From a virus: 40,553 nucleotides of DNA. A program made the position numbers and the translations under genes. The notes under the pieces are model-generated. The model was given only the letters and a program-made list of their open reading frames with translations. It searched no databases and was not told the DNA's origin. The stretch covers positions 1 to 40,553 of the IMG/VR virus record IMGVR_UViG_3300025012_000653; one strand, given 5' to 3'. Shown one piece after another: positions 29,795 through 37,787 of the stretch (positions are counted from its first letter, which is position 1; the number at the start of each line of letters is the position of its first letter).

Positions 29795-31309
29795 TTAGCT
29801 CACCACCTCGACATTGATCGCGACCGAGTGGATGGCCCCGGCCTCCTGGGCAATGATCTGAATCGGCGGCGCGATGCGAGCCGCACGGTCGGCCGCGCTG
29901 GCCTGGTTGATCGGTGTCGGATTGACCTGAACCGCGGGCACCACCCTGGTCCCTCCCTTGCGGGTCGTATCTGTAATCTCGCGGTCAGCAAACGTACCGT
30001 TGAAGGTGTACTGGTTGCCGGTGTCGGTGCAGGCATCCACGAGCATGAGCTGGCCGCGCCGGGTGTAAGGGATCTTTCCGTTCCGCAGGAACACGTTGTA
30101 CACGTTGACACTCAGATCCTCGACGAAGTTGTCCAGGTTGATCGTGGTGTCCATGTAATACGTGGTGTCCTCGGTCGTGCCGTCGCGATACGTTCTGGCC
30201 TGATTGCCCACGAGGGTAAAGGTGTTGTACCCCTTGGCTTGGAGGGCCGACCACTGGGTTTCGGTCAGCATCACGGTCTCGATACCTGGGAGATTCTTGA
30301 ACTTGGCCGTAACGGTGCTGTCCTGGAGCTGGTAGTTGACCGACAGCATGTATGCCAGGATGCTCACGTCCGGATAGCGAGTTGCGTTGTCGTGGTAGAT
30401 GGCCACTGCGCGGCGGTTGCCGGCGTCCTGGAGCACGCTTCCGATGTCGGTCGTATACGAGGGATCGAGGGCGGTCACGTCATTCGTGACCAGGGGCATG
30501 ATGGCCGTGCGGGCCAGGGCCCACTCTGCCGCCAGCGTCTGAGTGGCTGCGACTCTCAGGCCAGCCTCAAGGCACCATCCGTAGATGTAGCGGCCGTTGG
30601 CATTGGCTGCGTTGGCAATGTTCGTCAGCTCGCTGGCAATGTCAACCGGGGTATAGCCGTTCATTGCCTGGGCACCGTCTGCGGCGGTAAGCTTGAGGAG
30701 GGCCTTCACGTCGGTCCCGGTGCCCTCAGCGGATGCGTACGTGATCGTCACATCATCACCTGTGGCCACCGTCGATATGGCCAGTACCTTGGTACCACCC
30801 GGAAGAGTCTTGACCGAGCAGCTCAGGGCTGCTCCGCTCTTGGCATCAATGACTGCCGCGATGGCCTCGATCGTGGATACCCCGGTGAAGTCCATGGCCG
30901 TGAAGCTCTGGGTGGCGGAGCCGGTGCCTGGGTCATATACCACGTCCATCGTTCCGTCGGCCACCGCCGCAATTGCTGCAATCTGGGCTGCGGTCAGGGG
31001 GGTGGACACGAGCAGCCCCGGCTGGGGGGTGAGGAATGCCTGACCCACAGCCATCGTCGTGGCCCGGGGGGTCTGGGAGAAGAAGGCATAGCCAGCCTTG
31101 TACGGCTCGGTGTTGCTTGCGAAGTCTGCTTCGAGCGCGGCCATTGTGCTGTAGAATCTGATCCGGTTGGCATTGGGGAGCAGACCGAGGTCCTCGGCCA
31201 CCAGGCACAGGGTGGAGAGGTCGGTGCGGCTCTCGGTCTGGGGCACGGAGAGTGAGATTTGAACATCGAGGCTGCGGGGCAGCGACTGGGTGGTGTTAAC
31301 GTAGGCCAT
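29795..31309 (-). CDS. Tail sheath protein (DUF3383)
   Basis: A 504-aa contractile sheath protein. Landmarks are ISLSVPQTESRTDLSTLCLV at about 19-38, a variable domain in the middle, AVAIYHDNATRYPDVSILAYMLSVNYQ, KFKNLPGIETVMLTETQW and VYNVFLRNGKIPYTRRGQLMLVDACTDTGNQ, all typical of DUF3383 sheaths. ATG 31309 has AGGAGG about 8 nt upstream. Its presence defines the tail as contractile. Confidence 0.93.
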   Translation of the reverse strand: MAYVNTTQSLPRSLDVQISLSVPQTESRTDLSTLCLVAEDLGLLPNANRIRFYSTMAALEADFASNTEPYKAGYAFFSQTPRATTMAVGQAFLTPQPGLLVSTPLTAAQIAAIAAVADGTMDVVYDPGTGSATQSFTAMDFTGVSTIEAIAAVIDAKSGAALSCSVKTLPGGTKVLAISTVATGDDVTITYASAEGTGTDVKALLKLTAADGAQAMNGYTPVDIASELTNIANAANANGRYIYGWCLEAGLRVAATQTLAAEWALARTAIMPLVTNDVTALDPSYTTDIGSVLQDAGNRRAVAIYHDNATRYPDVSILAYMLSVNYQLQDSTVTAKFKNLPGIETVMLTETQWSALQAKGYNTFTLVGNQARTYRDGTTEDTTYYMDTTINLDNFVEDLSVNVYNVFLRNGKIPYTRRGQLMLVDACTDTGNQYTFNGTFADREITDTTRKGGTRVVPAVQVNPTPINQASAADRAARIAPPIQIIAQEAGAIHSVAINVEVVS

Positions 31310-31321
31310 TGAGTGGTCCTC

Positions 31322-31897
31322 CTAGGCTGGTTTATCTATCGTCAGGTCAGCAACCTTATCATCTGTCGTGTCGCGGAACACCGCTATCTGGGTCGCGTCA
31401 ATCTCATCAATATTGGAGGTCGGCAGCGGACCGCCGGCGTTCGCGTAAAACTTGAACTTGACCATGGCCCGGGGCTCGATATCCGCCCGGAACACCTGAG
31501 TCATGTCAACCACATCCACGTCGCTTCCGGCCAGACCGCACTTGGCCCACACGTCGAGCATGCGAGCCTCCAGGTAGAGCGAGTTGCGGAACTTGAGCGC
31601 CACGTCGTAGACATTGATCGAGCTGTCGTTCCTCCAGAACTCGACCTTGATGCTGAACAGCGTCGCGCCCCATGGCTGCTGGTACATCGTCTCACCGGCT
31701 TCGGACGGCTCGTCCAGAGCAGCATCCTCGACAACCTGGTTGACCTGATATCCGCCCTCCTCGAGGTGCACCGTGGCGTACGGGTCGCGGGGCTGGGTCT
31801 GCATTCCGCCCTTACGCCAGCACGGGTATCCGCTGACTGACTCCGTCAGCGTGATCCACAGGTTGTACAGCTCATCGAGGGAGGTGAGGGTGCTCAT
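31322..31897 (-). CDS. Neck / tail-terminator protein (gp12-like)
   Basis: A 191-aa protein immediately after the previous stop (TAG, ATG 31897). The start TSLDELYNLWITLTESVSGYPCWRKG and the middle EFWRNDSSINVYDVALKFRNSLYL fit neck terminator proteins that cap the tail and join the head. Gene position right before the sheath supports this. The family assignment is by pattern and order. Confidence 0.7.
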   Translation of the reverse strand: MSTLTSLDELYNLWITLTESVSGYPCWRKGGMQTQPRDPYATVHLEEGGYQVNQVVEDAALDEPSEAGETMYQQPWGATLFSIKVEFWRNDSSINVYDVALKFRNSLYLEARMLDVWAKCGLAGSDVDVVDMTQVFRADIEPRAMVKFKFYANAGGPLPTSNIDEIDATQIAVFRDTTDDKVADLTIDKPA

Positions 31898-32314
31898 CTA
31901 TATTCCCAGTGCCGTGTCAAGTCCGGCTGCGACAAAGTTTACGTGCCGTGATGCCAAGTAGATCCTGGCCCCGGCCTGGAGGCTCCAGTCGTCAACAGCA
32001 ACGATCCTGTACCTCTGGCCACGCCAGTTGATGTATGACTGCTTGCGAACCTCACCAGCCTTGAAGGCGTCCAGCATGTGAAACTGTCCGGTGGTGATCA
32101 GACCCACATCACCTGCTGATATGCTGCCCCCAAAAATGTGTTCGAGCCTCTTGCCCCCGGTGGTATCTGCGGCCACGTTCACGGTTCGCGAACCGGAGAT
32201 GGACCCGGTGTCGATCCCGTTAACCTTGGCGTAGATCACGTCCACGGTCTTGACCGGGACCTCGTAAAAGCTGATGGCCAGGGCCACCGGTATGGCGAGG
32301 GGGAGGAGAGTCAT
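31898..32314 (-). CDS. Neck-region hypothetical protein
   Basis: A 138-aa protein from ATG 32314, directly after the stop of the accessory gene (TAAATG). It starts with a hydrophobic stretch (LLPLAIPVALAISFYEVPVK), then beta-rich segments and WRGQRYRIVAVDDWSLQAG, which resembles the beta-barrel of head-tail joining (gpFII-type) proteins. The position between the connector and terminator genes supports a neck role; no firm family match. Confidence 0.62.
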   Translation of the reverse strand: MTLLPLAIPVALAISFYEVPVKTVDVIYAKVNGIDTGSISGSRTVNVAADTTGGKRLEHIFGGSISAGDVGLITTGQFHMLDAFKAGEVRKQSYINWRGQRYRIVAVDDWSLQAGARIYLASRHVNFVAAGLDTALGI

Positions 32315-32719
32315 TTAAATCTTAACCCCAGGAGGGAAGTCGTATTTAGAATCCCCAGTTTTCCAGCGGCCGGATTTCTTATCTACCCCCAGAAATCTTG
32401 GCACCTTATCGGTTCTTGCTTTATAAAGAACAATGGCCATATCTGGTCGATCGGCATATATGTCATATTGAGAAAGATCGGGCTTTGAGCTGTTTAAAAT
32501 TTGCTTACCAATCTCCCGCCTCGCGCGATCGACGCCGTTTTGGAAGGCGGAGTTTGCAATACGATACTGACCTTTTCCTATCTTAACTATCATGCGAAAT
32601 TCACCGTTGATTCTTTTCTGAACTTTGTCAAGATCCTCAAGATGTACAAGCGTACTCTCACCGAAATGAGTCAATATATCCTTCTCAGTCAGAACATCAC
32701 CCGGTTTAAAGTTAGCCAT
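32315..32719 (-). CDS. Accessory hypothetical protein inserted in the neck genes
   Basis: A 134-aa protein from ATG 32719 (AGGAGGGG about 5 nt upstream; an alternative ATG is one codon earlier). The N-terminus (MANFKPGDVLTEKDILTHFG) is followed by NSAFQNGVDRARREIGKQI at about 56-74 and a C-terminal IVLYKARTDKVPRFLGVDKKSG. The DNA is more AT-rich than the surrounding structural genes. The NS.F.NG...A.REI motif recurs in the gene at 36938-37351. It does not look like a structural protein and may be a moron. Confidence 0.68.
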   Translation of the reverse strand: MANFKPGDVLTEKDILTHFGESTLVHLEDLDKVQKRINGEFRMIVKIGKGQYRIANSAFQNGVDRARREIGKQILNSSKPDLSQYDIYADRPDMAIVLYKARTDKVPRFLGVDKKSGRWKTGDSKYDFPPGVKI

Positions 32720-33195
32720 CATCCCCTCCTGTCGCGCACCGCATAGGTGACGGAATTTTTCAAGTGTCCAGTATCGACCAGCGGCTTCGTGCTCTTCTTC
32801 CGAGCAATCGTGCTCGGTGCGTTTGGCGCGTACTCTCCATCGAGGATGGCATCCTGGATGGATGCTGCTCCCTCGGCTCCGGCGGCTTGCATGAGGGCCT
32901 CTTCCGCCACCTGGGATCGCTGCTCCTTGTTCTGCTCTTTGACCAGCTGCTTCAAGATCGGAGCCGTGTTCTGCTGAATGCCCGGCTGAGCCTGCTCCAT
33001 GAAGTTTCGCTCCGGAATACGGTCCGTGCCAAAGTTGTTTTCGAGCGCGACCTTGATCAGATCCGTTCCGTCGGGGTACGCCTGGGCTCGACCCTTGGGG
33101 AAGCCCACCGCGATCTCCTTGCTGGCTACCTGGTGGTAGCGTCCGATCAGTCGGGATATCCAACCCGGATTCTTTTGGGTCACAGTCACGCTCAC
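32719..33195 (-). CDS. Virion morphogenesis / tail-completion protein (gp10/gpG-like)
   Basis: A 158-aa protein from GTG 33195, overlapping the DUF4054 stop (GTGA). LENNFGTDRIPERNFM in the middle and the C-terminal KKSTKPLVDTGHLKNSVTYAVR are typical of HK97 gp10-like / Mu gpG-like minor tail proteins that act at the head-tail joint. The first half has a helix-rich segment after GRYHQVASKEIAVGFPKG. Confidence 0.78.
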   Translation of the reverse strand: MSVTVTQKNPGWISRLIGRYHQVASKEIAVGFPKGRAQAYPDGTDLIKVALENNFGTDRIPERNFMEQAQPGIQQNTAPILKQLVKEQNKEQRSQVAEEALMQAAGAEGAASIQDAILDGEYAPNAPSTIARKKSTKPLVDTGHLKNSVTYAVRDRRG

Positions 33196-33581
33196 GCCAA
33201 AAACCCCACGGGGGCAACCACGTTCCAGATGCGGAGCAGCTGCTGGCCATAGCTTGTCTTGCTGTACCACATCGTCCTGGCGCTCTTGCTGTCCATGGAG
33301 GGTGTGGCAAAACTGGTTGAGGTGCCGGCGGCCGACACACTCGATATGGGGCCGGCGGCCATCTGCAGGGCGCCGAGTCCGTTGGATGACTGGGACAGGG
33401 CGCTGAGCTGGAGGTTGTGGGCAGCATCAAGCAGCACCGCATCACTGTAGAGGTCCTCAAACACGGCGGGATTAACCAGCCTGGAGGACAGATTCAGCTG
33501 AAACTGGATCTCATCCTCAGTCTGCTGGAACTGGGGGTAGGCCGTCTGAAAATCTTCCACAGTGGGTGCGGTGCTCGCCAT
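33192..33581 (-). CDS. Head-tail connector (DUF4054)
   Basis: A 129-aa protein of the DUF4054 type, the adaptor that binds beneath the portal. TVEDFQTAYPQFQ at 7-19, LSSRLVNPAVFEDLYSDAVLLDAAHNLQL at 31-59 and SYGQQLLRIWNV near the end are typical. It lies between the 132-aa protein and the gp10-like protein, the expected order. Confidence 0.85.
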   Translation of the reverse strand: MASTAPTVEDFQTAYPQFQQTEDEIQFQLNLSSRLVNPAVFEDLYSDAVLLDAAHNLQLSALSQSSNGLGALQMAAGPISSVSAAGTSTSFATPSMDSKSARTMWYSKTSYGQQLLRIWNVVAPVGFLA

Positions 33582-33587
33582 GGGCCG

Positions 33588-33986
33588 TTACTCGACTTTT
33601 ACGGTTGACTTGGATGCGCGGCGGATGCCAGCCTTGACGGTCTCTCCGGGGTTGGCTGCACTGGGTACGGATACGTTGCCGTCGGTGTCGGGCTGCAGAT
33701 GCTCCGGGATCTCCAGTTCAGCCACGACCTCGTTGGTCACTTCGACCTCACGGTCGCGCTTCACGATCTCCAGGATGCGCTGATCGAGGTAGTATTTGAT
33801 GATCTCGGTGCCCTTGCGCAGGTCCCACTCATCACCAGGGACAACTTCGACGTGCCCCGGCATGATGGACCGCTGCTCGAAGCGGATCTTCATCGCGGCC
33901 GGATCGCCAGATATGTTGGGATTGTACATGCGCCCCAGGATGACGGGGGCTGAGTGACGGTTTGCCAGATAGATGTCTTTTGCCAT
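33588..33986 (-). CDS. Hypothetical protein after the capsid gene
   Basis: A 132-aa protein from ATG 33986 (GAGG about 3-9 nt upstream); an ATG seven codons earlier exists but lies in the hairpin flank. KDIYLANRHSAPVILGRMYNP at 3-23 and EWDLRKGTEIIKYYLDQRILEIVKRDREVEV in the middle suggest a small alpha/beta domain; the C-terminus is Pro/Ala/Lys-rich. It may be a head-completion protein by position. No family recognised. Confidence 0.68.
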   Translation of the reverse strand: MAKDIYLANRHSAPVILGRMYNPNISGDPAAMKIRFEQRSIMPGHVEVVPGDEWDLRKGTEIIKYYLDQRILEIVKRDREVEVTNEVVAELEIPEHLQPDTDGNVSVPSAANPGETVKAGIRRASKSTVKVE

Positions 33987-34009
33987 AGTCCTCTGCCTCT
34001 CTTTCAAGA

Positions 34010-34036
34010 GATGGTCGGCCCAGGGGACCGACCATC
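34010..34036 (-). terminator. Hairpin after the major capsid gene
   Basis: GATGGTCGG/CCGACCATC, 9-bp perfect stem with a 9-nt loop, 24 nt past the capsid stop. CTCTTG follows, so there is no U-tract; it could instead protect the capsid mRNA 3' end. Confidence 0.55.
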
Positions 34037-34059
34037 ATTCAATGTATGTTCTTCTGATC

Positions 34060-35016
34060 CTACAGGCCGTCTACGTAGAGCATGGCCAGCGGCCGCTTGA
34101 CGTGGAACGAACCGAACACATACTCGGCAAAGCCTTCAACACCGAGGGGGATGGGCACCGGCTGGGTCAGCTGGTACGGGAGCGGAAGGGGCAGCATGTA
34201 GTTGGCGGGGTTGCTGTCCTTGATGATCATGCGGTTGGTTCCGCCGACGCCAGCCCCATCCAGGTACCGAAGGGCCTTGATGTTCAGAGGCTTCTTGGTC
34301 AGCTGGGTGTAGATGTTGTTCTCCTCAATGTACTTGAGGGCGGAGACTGCAACCCCGGCGGTGCCGGCACCGATGACGAATGCCTGGGTCAGCATGGAGA
34401 ACTTGTCAAGCGGAAGCTCGACCGTGTCGGGAAGGTGGACGGTCTTGCTGTTCTTCCACAGGGTCGTCATGTTGTCGTTGATCGACGCGACCCAGTCAGC
34501 GGGGGTGCCGTTGGCCCAGGTGGCCGCAAGGGCAACCTTGGTTACGGTCGGATAGTCCAGGTACGGTAGGAAGTTGGCGTCGGTATCACCGAAGAACCAA
34601 CCTCGCTCCAGGTGGTACTCTGCCGCGCGCTTCATGATGCCGCCGAAGTCCTGGGCAAGCGAGCCCTGGTAGGCGAAGGCGTACCGGCGGGCCTCTGCGT
34701 CCATGAGCGTGAAGCCCACGGCTGCATCGAGGATGGGCACGGTCACCTGGCCGATAACCTGACCGACCCGGGGAATGTTTCGGCTGGAGCCGTTAACGAA
34801 GTTACCCGTGCCCTTGATGTCGCGGGTGCGGTATACGACGTTCAGGGCGCCGGGGTTGATGTCCGTCTTGACGGACTGCTCGGAGAACTGGGAATCGTAC
34901 AGTACCTCCGGGTATTTTACGTCCTCGAACTCGGCCTGGACCTGGTCAAACTGGCTGACGACGAGCTCGGTGGCGGTTACGGTGGAGCTTCCGCCGGTAG
35001 TAAATCCGTATGCCAT
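34060..35016 (-). CDS. Major capsid protein (DUF2184-type, HK97 fold)
   Basis: A 318-aa capsid protein. DVKYPEVLYDSQFSEQSVKT at 32-51, the ARRYAFAYQGSLAQDFGGIMKRAAEYHLERGWFFGD block and KYIEENNIYTQLTKKPLNIKALRYLDGAG are typical of DUF2184 major capsid proteins; the C-terminus is Pro/Leu-rich, then SFHVKRPLAMLYVDGL. ATG 35016 has GGAGG about 12 nt upstream. It follows the cement and protease/scaffold genes as expected. Confidence 0.92.
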   Translation of the reverse strand: MAYGFTTGGSSTVTATELVVSQFDQVQAEFEDVKYPEVLYDSQFSEQSVKTDINPGALNVVYRTRDIKGTGNFVNGSSRNIPRVGQVIGQVTVPILDAAVGFTLMDAEARRYAFAYQGSLAQDFGGIMKRAAEYHLERGWFFGDTDANFLPYLDYPTVTKVALAATWANGTPADWVASINDNMTTLWKNSKTVHLPDTVELPLDKFSMLTQAFVIGAGTAGVAVSALKYIEENNIYTQLTKKPLNIKALRYLDGAGVGGTNRMIIKDSNPANYMLPLPLPYQLTQPVPIPLGVEGFAEYVFGSFHVKRPLAMLYVDGL

Positions 35017-35040
35017 TGCTTTTCTCCTCCTTCCGCTCTG

Positions 35041-35643
35041 TTAGCCGAGCTCGATTGCGAATACCCCGCCGGCTGCTGCGGAGCTGATGACCTTAGCGGT
35101 CGTGATTGCTACAGAATAACCGGCAGCCTCGGAGCCAGCCAGAGCGGCCGGAGCAAACTCACCTGCGCGGTACAGCCCGTCGGTCCCGGCCTTGATGACC
35201 CAGTTGACCGATGCCGTGGCCTTGTCAACTGCCTCAACAGCCTTGACCCAGACCCGACCGCCTGCGCGACCCGGACGAACGACCCGGCATGTGCGGCCAT
35301 CTTCCCAGCCCGGTATGCCGTTGGCGTCCGACTGCATGTTCTCATCGAACACGACCACCCCAGCAAAGGCAGCCAGATCCAGATCAGTTGCATCCGGGAG
35401 CTGAGCGAGCTGGCCCGGGAGCTGGAACTGACCAAGCCCCGCCGCATTGGCGACGAGCTGAACTCCGGCTCCGGCAAATACCCCAGTCTTGACCAGGTAG
35501 CTGTCCACCAGGTCATTGTCGCTAGCGAAGCATAGTTCACCCACGACCCCGAGTCCCGGCTGATCGGTCACGACGGTCTGGATCGAGCCGTTCTGGGAGC
35601 CGCGGAAGCCGGTGTTGAAAGGTCCATAAATTGCTATTGCCAT
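35041..35643 (-). CDS. Structural cement / head decoration protein (gp24-like)
   Basis: A 200-aa protein from ATG 35643 with AGGAGG 7 nt upstream. FNTGFRGSQNGSIQTVV, GELCFASDNDLVDSYLVKTG, AFAGVVVFDEN and VWVKAVEAVDKATASVNWVI are typical of the short head cement proteins beside DUF2184 capsids. The C-terminal Ala/Gly-rich beta segment closes the fold. It probably stabilises the expanded head. Confidence 0.8.
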   Translation of the reverse strand: MAIAIYGPFNTGFRGSQNGSIQTVVTDQPGLGVVGELCFASDNDLVDSYLVKTGVFAGAGVQLVANAAGLGQFQLPGQLAQLPDATDLDLAAFAGVVVFDENMQSDANGIPGWEDGRTCRVVRPGRAGGRVWVKAVEAVDKATASVNWVIKAGTDGLYRAGEFAPAALAGSEAAGYSVAITTAKVISSAAAGGVFAIELG

Positions 35644-35679
35644 TTCACATCCTCCTTATATATTCTCTGTTCGAGTTGC

Positions 35680-36339
35680 TTACTGCTTTTTGCCGCCCCA
35701 CATCTTGGAGACGCGATTCTGAAGGATCTGGCCCACGCCCTTCTCGTCCTTGTTCTGGAACAGGTTGGCGCCGGTGACCGTTTTCTTGTTCTCGACCCGC
35801 TTGGACCTGTTGGCTACAGCCATCTGGTGGTGAACGCGGAATGCGCCCTTGATCTCTCCCGGGCTCATGTTCTCGACGTTCATGCCAATGGCGTTGAGCA
35901 CGGTGGACTGAAGCTCGGAGCCGCGCAGCTTGTGGAGGCCAGTGTTGCCCAGACGCTCAAAGCTGTTCTTGAACTCCTCGGCCTTCTTCTCGTCTTCCAT
36001 GCATGCGGCGGCGTTCTCGATGATCTCGTCGGCGTCTGCGGATTCGGCTGCCATCTCCATGGCCTGGTGCTCGATGGCCTCTTCGGACAGGAGCTCGTCC
36101 AGTTTCTCCTTGTAGACGGACAGCTCGCCCTTGCTCTCATCTGCCTCTGCCTGGAGCTTGGCGATCTCGGCATTCAGCTCCTCGACCTGGGAGATGAGCT
36201 CGTCCACCTTCTTGCCGCTGGTGACCTTCTCTTCTCCGACCTTGGCTTCGGCGGCGGTCTGCTCTGCTTCGAGGGCCGATGCAGTTTCCTCATCGACATT
36301 TACGAACTTGCCCGTATTGGCGAGCTTGATTCTGATCAT
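35680..36339 (-). CDS. Nested scaffold protein from internal start (predicted)
   Basis: A possible separate product of 219 aa. ATG 36339 is in frame with the protease gene (codon 200 counting from GTG 36936) and has AAGGAGG 7 nt upstream, a stronger ribosome binding site than the full-length start. The product is Ala/Glu/Lys-rich with a long coiled coil (about 40-110) and a basic C-terminus (NRSKRVENKKTV, ending RVSKMWGGKKQ), like scaffold proteins. This copies lambda C/Nu3. Confidence 0.7.
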   Translation of the reverse strand: MIRIKLANTGKFVNVDEETASALEAEQTAAEAKVGEEKVTSGKKVDELISQVEELNAEIAKLQAEADESKGELSVYKEKLDELLSEEAIEHQAMEMAAESADADEIIENAAACMEDEKKAEEFKNSFERLGNTGLHKLRGSELQSTVLNAIGMNVENMSPGEIKGAFRVHHQMAVANRSKRVENKKTVTGANLFQNKDEKGVGQILQNRVSKMWGGKKQ

Positions 36340-36936
36340 CGTTATTCCTCCTTCATTATCTTTGGTTTCGGGCTTCTTATTGATGATACGGACATCCACA
36401 CCAGCGCGCCCCGTACCCGGGGGAAGCACTGCGATGTGGTTATAAATGAGATTGGTCTGAAGCAGGTGATACTCCTGGCCGTTCCAGGTGCCTGGGGCAT
36501 AGACGCTCTCGGCGTGGTATGCGGAGGACAGCTCGCCCAGCTCGCGGGACTTAACCTTCTCGATCGTCTCGGGGTCTGTCAGCACGAGGTCAACTTCCTG
36601 GTACTGTCCGGTCACGCAGGCTTTACCGGCGGCCGAGCCCTTGCTGACCTCGGCTGCATTGTCAGTGCTGACCCAGATGTGATCCGGTGCGGTGACCCTG
36701 GCGCCCTCCAGACTGCGCAGCGTCTCGCCGGATGAGAGTGCGTCCATTCCGACGAGCATATAGATGGGCTCGACGCCGTCAAGCTCCGGGGGCAGTTCCG
36801 ACAGCTCATGCCTCATGTACGGCATGACCCCCTCCTTGAGGGGGCGAGCCTTCACGCGAAGGAAGCCGTCGGGCGTTTCTTCCCACACTGTGGGGAACTC
36901 CGCGGCCGTCGTGAACTGGTTGGTGATGGGGGTCAC
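35680..36936 (-). CDS. DUF2213-type prohead protease with C-terminal scaffold
   Basis: A 418-aa protein combining a DUF2213-type putative maturation protease (about 1-190: EETPDGFLRVKARPLKEGVM, LGELSSAYHAESVYAPGTWNGQEYHLLQTNLIYNHIAVLP) and a helical scaffold region. Start GTG 36936 is chosen: it follows the upstream stop by 1 nt, with GGAGG 11 nt before. A TTG at 37011 would add 25 residues overlapping the previous gene. It should cleave the scaffold, and possibly capsid N-termini, during maturation. Confidence 0.85.
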   Translation of the reverse strand: MTPITNQFTTAAEFPTVWEETPDGFLRVKARPLKEGVMPYMRHELSELPPELDGVEPIYMLVGMDALSSGETLRSLEGARVTAPDHIWVSTDNAAEVSKGSAAGKACVTGQYQEVDLVLTDPETIEKVKSRELGELSSAYHAESVYAPGTWNGQEYHLLQTNLIYNHIAVLPPGTGRAGVDVRIINKKPETKDNEGGITMIRIKLANTGKFVNVDEETASALEAEQTAAEAKVGEEKVTSGKKVDELISQVEELNAEIAKLQAEADESKGELSVYKEKLDELLSEEAIEHQAMEMAAESADADEIIENAAACMEDEKKAEEFKNSFERLGNTGLHKLRGSELQSTVLNAIGMNVENMSPGEIKGAFRVHHQMAVANRSKRVENKKTVTGANLFQNKDEKGVGQILQNRVSKMWGGKKQ

Positions 36937-36937
36937 T

Positions 36938-37351
36938 TTAGTAAATGCCTCCGCCTTTGCTACCCACAGGTATGGAATCCACAACTTTTTTACGATCGGT
37001 TCCGGATGCAATCATACGAGTGCCGTGAAATAGTGTATATACCGGGCCGTCTTGCTCCAATATATACCCATCTGCTGTATGAAAATGAACAATATGCCCA
37101 GCACCGCGAGATTGACCTTTGGTGATTTCTTCTCCAAACTTGTCAGTTCTGTTGCTAATTTCCCGCTCCGCCTTGGCTCGGCCGTTGAGGAAGGACTGGG
37201 AATTAAACAACTTGAGCTGAGACACCGGAACTGAAGCTCCGCCACCGCCGTTCCAACTGACATCAGCAACGGTCCCGTCACCGGATATATTGTCAATAAC
37301 GCCGACCTTTCCGTTACGGGTTACATAATCACCTTTTTTGAGGTTGGCCAT
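36938..37351 (-). CDS. Accessory SH3-like hypothetical protein
   Basis: A 137-aa protein from ATG 37351. The N-terminal KKGDYVTRNGKVGVIDNISGDG reads as a KOW/SH3-type barrel; then NSQSFLNGRAKAEREI and a C-terminal block (HIVHFHTADGYILEQDGPVY, HGTRMIASGTDRKKVVDSIP). The DNA is more AT-rich than its structural neighbours. The NS.SF.NG...A.REI motif recurs at 32315-32719. Located just after the late promoter, it may be an accessory gene expressed during assembly. Function unknown. Confidence 0.7.
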   Translation of the reverse strand: MANLKKGDYVTRNGKVGVIDNISGDGTVADVSWNGGGGASVPVSQLKLFNSQSFLNGRAKAEREISNRTDKFGEEITKGQSRGAGHIVHFHTADGYILEQDGPVYTLFHGTRMIASGTDRKKVVDSIPVGSKGGGIY

Positions 37352-37352
37352 C

Positions 37353-37763
37353 CTAGTTCTTCTCCACACACACCCGAGGTGTGACCGAGTTGTCCGAGGC
37401 ACTGTACTTGCCGAATACGATGTTGTCCACTCCGGCTTCGACCGGGAGGTTGTACTCGCCCGTGGAGGGGATCCCAGTGCCACGTGCATTGGCTCCGAGC
37501 CTGCGCTCAAGGGTTACCGCCGTGGCGTTGGTGCTCGAGGTCAGGGACTTCCAGTTGACCATGGTCGTGGCCGACACATCGAAGGTCGCGGTTCCGGTCT
37601 TGCCGGCTGCGATGTTCTTGCACTCGGACTTGGCTGCCTTGGGGACCGTCAGCGGAACATTGACCTTACCCACGGCCGGGGCAGTACCGCCGGCGGTGCC
37701 AGCAATGGCGAAACCAGCAAAAGCGACCAGCAGTGCAAGCGTGATACCGAATACATTTTTCAT
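37353..37763 (-). CDS. Exported hypothetical protein
   Basis: A 136-aa protein from ATG 37763 (GGGGAG 8 nt upstream). Residues 1-22 form a Sec signal peptide (KNVFGITLALLVAFAGFAIA). The mature part is Ala/Thr/Val-rich, beta-like, with two Cys (ECKNIAAGKTGTATFDV and the terminal RVCVEKN) that may form a disulfide. This is odd in a phage structural module: a periplasmic or secreted product. A longer frame (ATG 37805) would pass through the terminator-like hairpin. Confidence 0.72.
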   Translation of the reverse strand: MKNVFGITLALLVAFAGFAIAGTAGGTAPAVGKVNVPLTVPKAAKSECKNIAAGKTGTATFDVSATTMVNWKSLTSSTNATAVTLERRLGANARGTGIPSTGEYNLPVEAGVDNIVFGKYSASDNSVTPRVCVEKN

Positions 37764-37787
37764 TGAGCTGTCTCCCCTTGGAAATAG

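Noticed and set aside
29828-31255. A 475-codon open frame on the plus strand, opposite the tail sheath gene
   Set aside because: It is an antisense shadow produced by GC-rich third positions of the sheath codons; no RBS and the sheath match is clear.
32315-33460. A long minus-strand open frame of 381 codons ending at 32315
   Set aside because: Its first 247 codons cross the DUF4054 and gp10-like genes in another frame; only the part from ATG 32719 is credible.
35827-36735. A long plus-strand open frame (302 codons) rich in Leu/Gly/Val
   Set aside because: Antisense of the Ala/Glu/Lys-rich protease-scaffold gene; no start signal.
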